64,000 nucleotides of DNA, from assembly GCF_001761485.1 (NCBI RefSeq), contig NC_090775.1:930001-994000 (forward strand), given 5' to 3'. The position numbers were made by a program, and so were the translations under genes. Below are positions 1 through 10,507 of the stretch, piece after piece. Each line of letters starts with the position of its first letter. Position 1 is the first letter of the stretch. This stretch comes from Yarrowia lipolytica (taxonomy: Eukaryota; Ascomycota; Dipodascomycetes; Dipodascales). The notes under the pieces were generated by a model that was not told the origin of the DNA, searched no databases, and saw only the letters and a program-made list of their open reading frames with translations.

Positions 1-1442
1 ATAATCCACTGCAACATGTACGGCTTGCTGGCAGTGTGGGTAGCGGCGTTGCTGAACATGGCAATCTTCTGCGTCTTATGTAGCTTGGTAAGGTTGAACC
101 ACGTTACCAGCAGACCGCCCAGACACGCCACACCCACCACCAGAACCATTCCCTCGTTGGTTTCCTCAATGAAGTTCTCCAAGTTCATACCGTACAGCGC
201 AGCCACAAAGGCCCCGACCGCAAAACCGACCGTCACAATGGTCACCTTGAGCTCCAACAGCATCAGAGCGTTTCGATTCGCGTCCACAATGATGTTGACA
301 ATCTCCTCGGTTGATCGAATGTGAGATCGCACGTTGGAGGCTTGTTGGACAATCTCATCGGCCTGCTTGCAGTACGACTCAATCAGCAGCTCGACTTCCG
401 CAAGCCCTTCCTTCGGGTGAGTGCCCAGATACAGCTGCTGTAGATCGTCATCTGACTCCAGTAACTCTTCCAGGACGTCTCGAATCAAAACAGCCTTCTG
501 GTAGAATCGCGACACATTTTTGTTTCCAATCAGCAGCTCCTTGAGCTGTTCTCGGTCCACATGATCTTCCAGACCCACCAGAATCTCGTTCAGGGTCTTA
601 AGATGCACCTGAAGTTCTCCATCCAGAGTCGTCATAACGTTGACCAAAATCGCCTCCAGTACTCGCAATTCAAACGGCAGCACCGTCATGTCCGTATGCA
701 TCTTTTCTGGGTTGATTGTCGGCTTCAACTTGTTCTCCAGCTCGTACAGAAACATGCCCAGTCGGTGAGTATCACTTTTGTTCTTGGAATGGGTGTCGAA
801 GATAAGCACCTTGTCGTGGAGAATCAGAGCCTTAATGTGTAACAAGTTGACAAGGATGCATCGTCCAGCTCCCTTGCGACCTCGTGCCAGAATCGAAGGA
901 ATAATAGAAACAGGGCTGGGATCAATGTTTCTCAAGTCTCGAGGGTAAAGGCCATGTTCCAGCAGAAACTCATACTTGGTCATTTTGTGTGCAACGTGGA
1001 CCACCTTGCCTGTCACATCAAAAACCGTGGCCGAGATTTCGCCTCCCAGAACGGCCTCCGAATAATTGTCTGAAAATGCAAAGTGATGAGGGTCCTCCTC
1101 TTCCTGGTGATCTTTATGTTCCTCCTCGTCCATGTGTTCTTCGGCGTCGGAGATGTCTTCTTCGGCCGCTGAGTGTTCAGCCTCGAGCCTCTGGTGTTCC
1201 TCTCCGTCCTCATGGTTTTCCATTTCATTGCTGTTTCTGTCTCTGTTGAAATCAGGATTTTTCTGTCTCTTGTCATCCAAATCATCGTTCTTTCTGAAAA
1301 CACTGGCTTGGTGGATTTTCTGAGCAAGTGGCAGGGCGCGAGTTGTTGGTCGCAGCATATTCACTCCCGCCGCGCCCCATTTCACCTGCTTTGGTCGTCG
1401 AGCTATGTTGGTGATCCCCCAACATCTGGTCCACCGGTTCAT
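1..1442 (-). CDS. MRS2: Mitochondrial Mg2+ channel, CorA/Mrs2 family (3' end outside window)
   Basis: Inner-membrane magnesium channel that carries Mg2+ into the mitochondrial matrix. The frame starts at ATG 1442, just after an in-frame stop, and is open to the left edge, so about 480 residues are visible and the C-terminus is missing. The first 40 residues are rich in Arg and Lys and poor in acids, as in a mitochondrial presequence. An acidic, His-rich linker follows (about residues 65-115), then the long helical matrix domain. The end of the first membrane helix carries the family signature YGMN (residues 417-420) followed by LENF, a short acidic loop and a second hydrophobic segment. The family is certain. 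Yeasts often have two paralogues, MRS2 and MFM1/LPE10, and I cannot say which this is. It is divergent from COX14, another inner-membrane protein, across 353 bp. Confidence 0.93.
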   Translation of the reverse strand, partial: MNRWTRCWGITNIARRPKQVKWGAAGVNMLRPTTRALPLAQKIHQASVFRKNDDLDDKRQKNPDFNRDRNSNEMENHEDGEEHQRLEAEHSAAEEDISDAEEHMDEEEHKDHQEEEDPHHFAFSDNYSEAVLGGEISATVFDVTGKVVHVAHKMTKYEFLLEHGLYPRDLRNIDPSPVSIIPSILARGRKGAGRCILVNLLHIKALILHDKVLIFDTHSKNKSDTHRLGMFLYELENKLKPTINPEKMHTDMTVLPFELRVLEAILVNVMTTLDGELQVHLKTLNEILVGLEDHVDREQLKELLIGNKNVSRFYQKAVLIRDVLEELLESDDDLQQLYLGTHPKEGLAEVELLIESYCKQADEIVQQASNVRSHIRSTEEIVNIIVDANRNALMLLELKVTIVTVGFAVGAFVAALYGMNLENFIEETNEGMVLVVGVACLGGLLVTWFNLTKLHKTQKIAMFSNAATHTASKPYMLQWI

Positions 1443-1795
1443 GTCGATGAAGATTTACCTTGCTGGGAAGATCGTTGATGTATGAACCAAACGAACAGAA
1501 CAGACAGGTACCACACACAAGGAGTCGCAGAAGAAACGGTGCAAAAATAAGAAGACCAACTTTGGAAACAACAAAAAGTATGTCACCCACGCGTCTTACT
1601 CATCTTGGTAGTATTATACTGCCTCTCTCATATATTGCTCCAGAACTATCTTAGTGGTTAATTTCAGAAAAACACTGCCTTACATAAGCAAGAAAAATTT
1701 ATATGTGCAACGCTAAGCTTAGTAGTGTGCTTCCAAAGTTAGGCTTGACCTCTTCCTCACCACCACCCCATTCCAGTTCCAACCAAAAACACACA
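1443..1795. promoter_or_regulatory. Divergent MRS2/COX14 promoter region
   Basis: This 353-bp spacer lies between the start codons of two divergent mitochondrial inner-membrane genes. It is AT-rich in the middle, and a pyrimidine/CA-rich leader lies directly before the COX14 ATG. No specific operator was recognised. Confidence 0.5.
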
Positions 1796-2657
1796 ATGGC
1801 TGCTAAGCGAGCTTGGTATATCGTGTCGATGGACGTGTTCCATCGACTGACCGTTCTGTCTATTCTTGGTGTTTCGGGTGAGTATCGAAACGGGGTTTTT
1901 CGAGACGTTTTCATTGGATGACAGATGTGGCTAATGAGCCCATTTTGGAGGAGGCAAAAGTGGGACCGAAAGAAGGAGCAGAGGTGGAACGTGGCATGGG
2001 CGGTGTGACCAAGAGACAGAAGAACATCTGTGGTCTTTGAAAGGATATATGACGTGTTTTGCCTCTATTACCACACTCGTCCGTGTTGCCGTTTTATTTT
2101 CAGCCACATTTTGATGCATGCAGAATCGGACCATACGAGGGAAGTGATGGGCATGGTTGTAAGACAGGCGGGGGGACAGGCTGTCGTGACAGCTGCGGTA
2201 ACAGGCCCCACTGACTACGACAGTCATGATGTAGGCATGCCAATATTGTCATCGTCGCTACTACTATCATTGATGCCTTCTTCCTGTTGACTGTGCAGCA
2301 CTCCCGCCACTGACATCCCGATGACCCAACTCCCGTGGTATGTTAGTTCTGCGTTCAGACCTAAGAATTTCGCCTTTGTACATCAATCTTTTGCTGCCAA
2401 ACCTCCTATTGCCTGTTGTCGTTCGTGACTCCTGCCGATATTGGACCATAACAACCGGTTCCGTTACTAACCCAGCCTTCACCCTCGGTGGATTCATCAT
2501 GCAGTCTTACACAAACCACAAGACCCGAGAAGACGGCAAGTACTTCACCTTCCCTCTTCTGCACGAGACCATGACCAAGGCCGAGCAGGAGAAGCTCCGA
2601 ATCGAGAAGGAAAAGGCCGAGGCTGCTGCCGCTGCCGCCGCTGCCGAGCAGCAGTAA
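1796..2657 (+). CDS. COX14: Cytochrome c oxidase assembly factor Cox14 (two exons)
   Basis: Small inner-membrane protein that helps couple Cox1 synthesis to complex IV assembly. Exon 1 is 1796-1877 and exon 2 is 2476-2657, giving 87 residues. The intron (1878-2475, 598 bp) has a GTGAGT donor and a TACTAACCCAG acceptor. The spliced N-terminus, AWYIVSMDVFHRLTVLSILG, closely matches S. cerevisiae Cox14 as I remember it ([20 protein letters not shown]), and the single membrane segment continues across the splice junction through GGFIMQSY. The tail is a charged Lys/Glu helix ending in an Ala run, longer than in S. cerevisiae. Exon 2 alone has an internal ATG, so an unspliced reading would lose the conserved N-terminus. 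Confidence 0.9.
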
Positions 2658-2894
2658 ATTATTGTACATAGTCACCACTGAATATTTGAGTAACCTATCG
2701 GAAGGGAGCGGTCGTAGGTCAAGAGCGGATAACACCCCACTGAGTGCATTCGGTACTTGTAGACGCATTGTTAGTGATCGTAGATTGTAGACAACACAGT
2801 ATCGCACAAGTATGTACTTAATGAACTCTTATTCGTAATTAGATGTGTATAAATAATCTATAGGTCCATGGCTACTGTATGTTTACAACCATCG

Positions 2895-4161
2895 TTATGG
2901 CTTCACCACCTTGTATTCCTTCTTCTTCTTGTCCTTCTTGTCCTTCTTGTCCTTCTTGATCTTCCTAAGGCCATGTGTAAGTCCTTCTTCAGTCAACCTA
3001 TCCAATCTCGCCTTGGCAGCCAGCTTATCCTCTTCTCTGATGGGATTGATAAGTACGAGGTTCTTGTCCGAAAATGGGACACTTGTCTGGGGACATTCTT
3101 TGAACTCCTTGATGGCGGATTCCGAGTACACCCAGCCTGACTCTGCCACGTAGACAAACCGGTAGGTGAGAGCCTTGACTTCCCGTTGAGACAAAGGGCA
3201 GATCCAATCTCCGTCCTTGGAGGTTTCAAAGTGCAGTTCAACAATGTCTTTGACACTCTGGATGTGGGGGATGACTTGGGCAGCCACAGACGACTCGTCC
3301 TTGTCCAGTAGCCACTCGAGAACCGCATCTTTGTTGTACAATCGGCCCTTGTAGTCGCTGACGATAGGTTGTTGGAGCGACTTTTTGCTCACGGGGCAGT
3401 TTTTCCAGTCAAAATCGGCATTGTCCTGAGTGGCATCGAAGAGCTGGGAAGTGGTTAAGCCGTTTTGTTTGTCTTTAACCAGATCCCGGCGAGTGGGGAT
3501 GGACCCTCCGTCATTCTGTGTTAACGCATGAACAGTAAGACAGCGGAGTTAGGGCAAATAGCGATGAAGAGGAGCCTGCGACGGGTCACTGTGATTGTGC
3601 AGTCTGGCAAAAACGGTGTTATGCAATCGAAGTAGGCCATGACCTTCAGAATCCAAGATCTCTGGAGGCAAGCAAACTGTTAAGAATATCCAGTATAGCA
3701 CAACGACATATCACGTTTCGTATTCGAGTAACGAAGGGTTGCATGATATGAGTTCAAAGATGGTGTCTTTTAGTATTCAAGGTCATGGGCAAGATGGCCC
3801 ACCACCTGAAGTAGTCTTTAGGAGGGCATCACGGATTGTAGAAGACAAAACACTGTACGATAATGAGTCCAAACAAAAGACACTTCATATTGACCATTGG
3901 CTGCTCTGATCTGGCATTGGTGACAATTAAACAATAACAGTTTTGGTAGAGACTCTCGTTCTGACACACATTGATTGTTGATGAAGTGTTTATTCCAGTG
4001 GCGATCTGTTCCCCAAGGTAACAATGAGAGGTTGAACAAGGTCTCTTCCCTTAGCCACTTGATACAGATCCTATCTGATCGCTGTAACAGCAACAGTCAA
4101 GGAGTCGCGAGGATGGACGTTTACATTCCACCTCCCTTCTCCCCGGCATACTCACTCCCAT
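2895..4161 (-). CDS. RTF2: Replication termination factor 2 (Rtf2) homologue with a 6-nt first coding exon
   Basis: Rtf2 acts at stalled replication forks and site-specific termination, and has splicing links in fission yeast. The main exon is 2895-3515. Its 5' side opens with NDGGSIPTRRDLVK, the family's N-terminal signature, which normally follows Met-Gly. The matching first exon is 4156-4161 (ATG GGA), followed directly by a GTGAGT donor. The 640-bp intron (3516-4155) ends in GTTAACACAG. The product is 208 residues: an N-terminal signature, a first RING-like half (CPVSKKSLQQP, GRLYNKDAVLEWL), a second half (ICPLSQREVKAL, VYSESAIKEF) and a Lys-rich tail. Several usual zinc ligands are replaced (SDYKG, ESGWVYSE), so the RING-like fold looks degenerate. 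It is convergent with COX14. Confidence 0.87.
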
Positions 4162-4513
4162 GTCGTTCTGAACTGTGAAAGTTCGTCTTTTTTAGATCGA
4201 GGATTTCGTGACATGCTTGCATGCCAGCAGCCATTTTTCATGCATGGTCATGTGACGTTCGCATCAAGTAATGGGCCGGCTGGATGGGTAGGAAATTGAC
4301 GTTGGAAGACTCAAAAGTGGATGATATAACTCATGTAGTTACTCATGTACAATATTTCCCCTTGGCTGGCTCTTCACCGCCTTCGTTTTCAGTCCCTCTC
4401 TCCCAGTATGTGCGTACTCCATCCAGCTGCACATTACTTGGAACTTACTTAATACTCTCTGCCAGGTTTCTCAAATCTAACTTTTATCGCCACACATTAT
4501 TCGCGTGTTCAAC
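4162..4513. promoter_or_regulatory. Divergent RTF2/U2AF1 promoter region
   Basis: A 352-bp spacer between two start codons, containing repeated ATGCATG-type and CATG motifs near 4210-4250. No specific operator was recognised. Confidence 0.4.
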
Positions 4514-5601
4514 ATGGCCAGCCACCTAGCTTCGATATACGGAACGGAAAACGACAAAGTGAACTGGTGAGTGTCAGAAAGGAGTTATTTGAGTGTTTTG
4601 AACCCCCGCGCGGGCTGGTGTTGGTGTTTTGGCCGATCGTTTGCTCGTTTAGACGGCTTGTGATGCATACCAGAGTGGTTGTCGAGAACATGGTGTGTGA
4701 GAGACGCAGATGTTTGCGGCCTGTTGGTGTCTGTGATAGTTGTTAGTCCAGCCAAGTGTTGGAAGACAGACTGTCTGTCTATCTATGACTTCTTATCGCT
4801 AGACATGTCACTACAGACGACAGTTGTCAGCTGCTGGATAGGACCACTACATCATGTTGTTGCACTGGTGATGCATAGAGAAGTTGATACGGATAGACAC
4901 AGCAAGCCAAGGTGGGAAAAGCAAACGAGACGTACTTTGATATGTTGCTAGCTTGTTCTTGACTCCTTGAGCCCATCTGTTCTCCTGTGACGACTCTCAA
5001 CCCGAGACCGTCAAACCCCCTACTACATACATACTAACCCAGCTCATTTTATTACAAAATCGGCGCGTGCCGTCACGGTGAAAAGTGTTCCCGAAAACAC
5101 GTCAAGCCCACCTATTCCAACACAGTGCTGTGCTCGAACCTGTATCAAAACCCAGCTAATGGCGAATCAGATCCTCTCAATGAGGACGGATCGAAGATGA
5201 CCAAGGCGGACCTCGACAAGCACTTTGCACTCTTCTACGAAGACATTTACATGGAGGCAGCCAAACTGGGACGCCTGGAGGAGATGATTGTGTGCGAAAA
5301 CGGCAACGATCATCTCACGGGAAACACATATCTGCGGTTCCGGAACCAGGAGGATGCTCAGAGGGCATGCGACCTATTCAACACACGGTGGTATGCCGGA
5401 CGGCCCGTTTGGTGCGAACTAAGTCCCGTCAACGACTTCACCGAGTCGTGTTGTCGCCAGCATGACACCAATGAGTGTTCGCGAGGCAACATGTGCAACT
5501 TCATGCATGCCAAACGGCCTCCACGACAGCTGGCAAAGGATCTGGACGCTTCTCAGCGGAAATTTTATAACCGTCAGAGGGACCGAAAGTCCAAGCGGTA
5601 G
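4514..5601 (+). CDS. U2AF1: U2AF small subunit (U2AF35-type splicing factor), two exons
   Basis: Small subunit of U2 auxiliary factor, which reads the 3' splice-site AG in the nucleus. Exon 1 is 4514-4566 and exon 2 is 5043-5601, giving 203 residues. The 476-bp intron has GTGAGT and TACTAACCCAG. The spliced product opens MASHLASIYGTENDKVNC and continues SFYYKIGACRHGEKCSRKH, the first CCCH zinc finger. Next comes the U2AF-homology RRM with EMIVCEN, NTYLRFRNQEDA and RWYAGRPVWCELSPV, then the second CCCH finger (CCRQHDTNECSRGNMCNFMH). The end is a short basic KRPPR...RDRKSKR tail in place of the long RS domain of animals. All residues expected of both fingers are present. The gene depends on the same intron type that its product recognises. 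Confidence 0.95.
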
Positions 5602-6141
5602 ATTGGAAGTCGATTGTTGACTGATGTATTAATATATAATATATTTAATGAGCATAACAGTATTGGGATCAAGGAATTGGGGAGGAGAGATGCAAGTAGT
5701 TGTAGACCAGATGCTGTATAGCGTGTACTGAATTGTAATACCAGTCGCGTAGTACAAGTATGTGTATTATATATGTCCATTTTCACACTTGAAACGTTTC
5801 TATACTTGCACATGCCCTGTGTGATCCTAAGTATAAATCTAACTAAACTTCCAAGTAGAAACATTGATTTACTTGTTGTAATGTCACAGTACAAACGCCT
5901 CAAATACCGCCACTAAAGTAAATGGCACTTCTTTGATGAATCGAAACCATCAGCGGGCGTACTCTACCACATGAGAAACCCATCCGTTCTCCCAAATCCC
6001 CCACCAATCACCTAAACTTCTCCTAATATATATATATATATCTCTTTCCCTACAGATTCGCCTCCCAGCAGCACGTGACTCCAAACTAACTTCATCACCA
6101 CAGTGGCAACATCCTTGTCTCCACCATCACCAATCTACACC
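5602..6141. other. Intergenic spacer, U2AF1 3' region and PRE8 promoter
   Basis: 540 bp without a convincing gene. An AT-rich stretch follows the U2AF1 stop, and an alternating TA run at about 6026-6041 lies about 100 bp before the PRE8 ATG and may serve as its TATA element. A CT/CA-rich leader then runs to the start codon. Confidence 0.5.
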
Positions 6142-7500
6142 ATGGCAGCAGATAGATATTCGTTTTCACTGACAACATTTTCCCCCAGGTGAGTATGGGA
6201 ACACGTGACGGACCAGAAGGTCATTGCGCAAAAAAACCGGACGATTTGAGCAACACACGACTTACCCGACGATGGTTAAGGACCACAGAACGATAGGAAG
6301 GCATGTTGAGGCACAGGGTGTGTGATTCAGGTTACATCAGTATTGTTGGGACTGTCCATTCAACTCTGGGTATCAATGTTTGTCGTCCGAGAAGTTTGAT
6401 TGCTGTTAATTGATGTCTTGAGAATGTCACCATTCACAGTGATTCACAGTGTTCACAAGACGGAACCACCGAGGACGAATCGGGCGATAGAACACGAAGA
6501 TGGAGATCAAAAGGGGTTGAAACATCAGACAGCATATCGTTGACATCGGGAAGTGTCATCGGTGGCGTTGTCTGACAGAGATGATGGTATCCAATACCAT
6601 GGTCACCATTGAGCACTGCATTGCCACAGCGATGAAGTTCAGTGGTTGATGCTTCCATGACTACCAATACTTCCACTAGTCTAAGACTTGTGGCGCACAT
6701 ACTCCCCACGTCCCGCTGTTTCCGTGACGGATGCTGTTTCCGAGTCTATGGCACTCTGACCTTAGCTCCTTTCCTTTCAGTACTAACTCAGTGGAAAGCT
6801 CGGACAAATCGAATACGCCCTTGCGGCTGTCAACCAGGGAGTCACCTCTCTCGGTATTAAAGCATCCAACGGCATTGTGCTCGCTACCGAAAAGAAAAGC
6901 GCTTCGTCTCTAGTCAACTCAGACTCGCACTCGAAAATCGAGCTCATCACACCCGACATCGGAATGGTGTACGCTGGCATGGGTCCCGACTTCCGAGTGC
7001 TGGTCGACAAAGCCAGAAAGGTCGCCCAGACCTCTTACAAACGAGTTTATAACGAGTACCCCCCCACTCGAATGCTGGTTCAGGAGATTGCCAAGATCGT
7101 GCAGGAGGCCACTCAGTCTGGAGGAGTGCGGCCCTACGGAGTGTCACTTCTTGTGGCAGGTCATGATGAGCACAACGGCTTCACTCTGTACCAGGTTGAT
7201 CCCTCAGGGTCGTATTTCCCCTGGAAGGCCACTGCCATCGGCAAAGGCTCTACTTCTGCCAAGACTTTCCTGGAGAAGCGATGGAACGAGGAGTTGGAGC
7301 TGGAGGATGCCATCCACATTGCTCTGCTAACTCTCAAAGAGTCTATTGAGGGCGAGATGAACGGTGACACTGTGGAGATTTCCATCGTCTCCAACCCCGC
7401 TGACCATCTGCTTGGATTCGAGGGTGTGGCTGGTGCCGTCGGACCTCGTTACAGAAAGTTGACTCCTCAGGAGATTGAGGACCGTTTGGATACTTTGTAG
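6142..7500 (+). CDS. PRE8: 20S proteasome subunit alpha-2 (two exons)
   Basis: Alpha-ring subunit of the 20S proteasome core. Exon 1 (6142-6188) encodes [15 protein letters not shown]. The 603-bp intron has a GTGAGT donor and a TACTAACTCAG acceptor, and exon 2 is 6792-7500, giving 251 residues. The junction rebuilds the alpha-subunit signature [17 protein letters not shown]. Further matches are [36 protein letters not shown] and [14 protein letters not shown], as in alpha-2 subunits. Alpha subunits lack the catalytic N-terminal Thr, which fits the extended N-terminus here. Length is normal for Pre8 (about 250). It is convergent with DUG2, with 319 bp between stop codons. Confidence 0.96.
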
Positions 7501-7819
7501 GGAGTTTATAAGGCAAGTTACAGAGGTGAGCTGCGCGTGACTGATACGTATACAACTCGTTCATGAGTGCTCGTGGCTACAGGAATGGTATGTACTGAAG
7601 GATATTATATTGATGGAAGAACGCATGGCAGGCCATGGTGAACAGCAATAGAGAGCGGATACTTGTAGTTTGACTGTATAAGCGCACGGGATGGGATGTA
7701 AGTGTACAGCACCACCCGTATCGCGCTGCAGAAGTTGTAAAACTATCATACATTTTATTATATACCGAGACACAAGTAAGAGTAGTAGAAAAGCCTCTGA
7801 ATGCATTGGTAGCGACTGA
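7501..7819. terminator. Convergent 3' region of PRE8 and DUG2
   Basis: 319 bp between two stop codons with AT-rich stretches (about 7590-7605 and 7745-7765) suited to 3'-end formation. No other gene is seen. Confidence 0.4.
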
Positions 7820-10507
7820 CTACTGAATCTTGGTGAAGAACTCCATCAGAATGCGTCTAAAATTAATCAGGTTGATGATTCTCAGTCTCTCGTTGTTAAG
7901 ATGGGCATGGTCTGAAGATTGGCCACAGGGGAACTGGATGGCAGATGCGTTGAATCGCTTCTCTAGGAACCGCATGACGGGAATCGAGCCTCCTTCTCGG
8001 ATCAGCAAGGGCTCTACTCCCCAGACCTCGGTCACAATTGATCTCAATACCTGACAAACGGGAGTATCGATGTCTCCGATCCAGGGATCAGCCTGATGGA
8101 ATACAGAGATTTTGAGATGGTTGGGCGACTTGTGTTCAGCAAACTTGTCCTGCATGTACTCTGTGAATATCTGTTTGATTTCGTCGGCGTCCTGGTCAGG
8201 CACAATCCGCAGAGAAACAGAAGCCTGGGCAGATTTGGGAATGACGGTCAAGTTACCGGGTCCAGAGACGTTGAAACGATGCACTGTAAGCGACGGAAGA
8301 GCCCATTTAGCTCTGATAGAAGCCTTGGTAAGTGGCTTATGAGATGTCTTGATGATATGCTCAAACCGCTTCTCTTCAGACTCGGTGGGCGGCTTGACCT
8401 TTTTGTAAAAGTCTGGGAGACAGATATCACCCTCGGGAGTTGTCAGAAGAGCCAGGAGACGAATCAGATCAATAGTGGGCTCTCGAGTGGCTCCTCCTTC
8501 GACACCAGAATGCAAATCGGGATTGTCAGAGTACACTTCGACGGTGGCATGAAGAACTCCTCGAAGACCGTAGTTGATGCAAGGTGTGGTATCGTCGAGC
8601 CAATACGAATTGCACAGAAGAATGTAATCAATGTCTCCGATCATGGAGTCGTTCTTGTCAATCACGTCTTCGAACCCGGGGGATCCACACTCCTCCTCTC
8701 CTTCTACCAGGAACACCACATCGACTCCCAGTTCGCCCTTGGCAAACGCCTCCGCCACTGCAAAGATAGTAGCCAGAACAGGGCCCTTGTTGTCTGAGAC
8801 TCCTCGTCCATATAGGTATCCATCCAGAGGTGTAATTGTGTAGGGATACGTGTCCCATCCGTCAGTTTCATGGGCAGGAATGACATCGTAATGACCGTAG
8901 AACAGCAATCTCTTCGGCTTGGCTCCTTTGAGATCACTCTTGTTGGCGCTGAAAGTACCGAGAACAACGGGATTCTTATCAGGAACAGCCAACAGAGACG
9001 AATGAGCTCCAAAGTCTCGCAACAGGTCTCTCAGAAAGATAGCACAACGTCTTGAATCGGAACCGTACTCGATTCCATGACTGGAAACGGTTCGGAAAGC
9101 CACAAACTCGAACAGAGTGGAAATCAGACGGTCATTGGTGAAGCCAAAGTTCTGACGAGCCTTGGCAATTTGTTGAGAATGCTCAGAGTCAGTCACAGTG
9201 ATATCCCAGATGGCAACACCATCATTTCCGCCTGAAATGAGATAGGTGCGACCCTTGAGCTCTCGAACAATAGTCGTTTGTACGGTTCCTTCATGGGCAA
9301 GCCAGGTAGCTGTTCTCTCCCCCTTTAAAGACCACCGTTGAAGACCTCCTTCGCTACCCTTGAATACACAGTCTCCTGAAGTGGATAGAGACACAACAGG
9401 TGAAGTTCCAATGGTGTCTTGTCGAATGAGCTGCAGAGTGCCCAAATCCCAGATCTTGACATCGCCATGATCAGTGCCACAGTACAACATGCTATCCGAA
9501 ACACACAGTGTTTGAACAGACGTTTCACAGTCGATAGATGCTATCAGGACGAGATCCTTCTTTTGAGGGCACCACGACCAAAAGTTGACATGCGCATCTC
9601 CTCCTCCAGAGATCAAAACACACTCCACCACGTTATCTTTCCACACAAAGTTCTCAACGCAAACCAAGCAGTAAACATAGCCATTGTGGGCGTATTGGTA
9701 AGCATTTTCCGAGGGAATTTGCAGGAGGGCGTGTTCATGGGGCTTCTGACCGTGAATGCTGACGTAGTCGTCTCTTTCCAGCTGCTGGGGCGCAGTTTTT
9801 CCACCTGGTCCTCTTGAGTCGAAAAATCGGTCGAATCTGTAGCTGGGAAGCCGTAGGATTTCCGAATTAACTGTCTGACTGTTGCCCGTGTCGCTTCCGA
9901 GCTCAATCCACTGAATAGAGGCGTTCTGAGCTCCTAGGAATATCATATTATGGACCGGATCATACACGACAGAAAAGATGTCACCGACATCAAACGACGA
10001 GTAAACGGTCGACACCTCTTTCAGTTCGACAATGTCCCAAATTTTAATGAGCGAATCGGAGCCTCCCGACACGAGGAATTGCTTGGAGCTGTCTCCGGCC
10101 ACTGTAGCGATGGACAGGGCGTAGACACATCCTTCATGGCCCTGTAGAGACGTCTTTAGCGAAAAGGTTTCCACGTCAAAGACCTGGATGTCCGAGTTTT
10201 GGGTGCCGGCAAAGATGAACTTGTCGTTAGCGGCCAGCGAGACCACCGAGTAGTCGTGACGCCATTTGTGAGTCAGTTGGGGTTCCTGGGGTCCTTTACT
10301 TTTGTAGCCGGGTCCACGTCGATCTTCGGCGAAAGATGCGGGTGAGAGGCGCGGCGAGGGCGTGTCGAACTCGTTGAGAGGACCCGAACACGTCGACAGA
10401 CCGACATCCAGTGGATACGACATTTTGCGAGCAGATAGGGTGAAGTCGACTTGAGTCAGATCAGCTTGTTGCATGAAGCGAACTCTATAGGCCGATGATG
10501 TGACCAT
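7820..10507 (-). CDS. DUG2: Glutathione-degradation protein Dug2: WD40 plus M20 peptidase-like
   Basis: In S. cerevisiae Dug2 pairs with Dug3 as the glutamine-amidotransferase-type complex that removes the gamma-glutamyl group of glutathione; Dug1 then cleaves Cys-Gly. The best start is ATG 10507 (895 residues); the frame extends six codons further only through a TTG. Residues about 80-435 are WD40 repeats (for example GHEGCVYALSIA, SLIKIWDI, HGDVKIWDLG, NDGVAIWDI). Residues about 465-895 are an M20 metallopeptidase domain with the metal-site motifs YGHYD (537-541), GRGVSDNKGP (from 567) and EGEEECGS (602-609), and a C-terminal region with SSDHAHLNNE. This architecture and length match Dug2 (about 880). 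A second in-frame ATG, encoding MSYPLDVG, is an alternative start. Confidence 0.93.
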   Translation of the reverse strand: MVTSSAYRVRFMQQADLTQVDFTLSARKMSYPLDVGLSTCSGPLNEFDTPSPRLSPASFAEDRRGPGYKSKGPQEPQLTHKWRHDYSVVSLAANDKFIFAGTQNSDIQVFDVETFSLKTSLQGHEGCVYALSIATVAGDSSKQFLVSGGSDSLIKIWDIVELKEVSTVYSSFDVGDIFSVVYDPVHNMIFLGAQNASIQWIELGSDTGNSQTVNSEILRLPSYRFDRFFDSRGPGGKTAPQQLERDDYVSIHGQKPHEHALLQIPSENAYQYAHNGYVYCLVCVENFVWKDNVVECVLISGGGDAHVNFWSWCPQKKDLVLIASIDCETSVQTLCVSDSMLYCGTDHGDVKIWDLGTLQLIRQDTIGTSPVVSLSTSGDCVFKGSEGGLQRWSLKGERTATWLAHEGTVQTTIVRELKGRTYLISGGNDGVAIWDITVTDSEHSQQIAKARQNFGFTNDRLISTLFEFVAFRTVSSHGIEYGSDSRRCAIFLRDLLRDFGAHSSLLAVPDKNPVVLGTFSANKSDLKGAKPKRLLFYGHYDVIPAHETDGWDTYPYTITPLDGYLYGRGVSDNKGPVLATIFAVAEAFAKGELGVDVVFLVEGEEECGSPGFEDVIDKNDSMIGDIDYILLCNSYWLDDTTPCINYGLRGVLHATVEVYSDNPDLHSGVEGGATREPTIDLIRLLALLTTPEGDICLPDFYKKVKPPTESEEKRFEHIIKTSHKPLTKASIRAKWALPSLTVHRFNVSGPGNLTVIPKSAQASVSLRIVPDQDADEIKQIFTEYMQDKFAEHKSPNHLKISVFHQADPWIGDIDTPVCQVLRSIVTEVWGVEPLLIREGGSIPVMRFLEKRFNASAIQFPCGQSSDHAHLNNERLRIINLINFRRILMEFFTKIQ

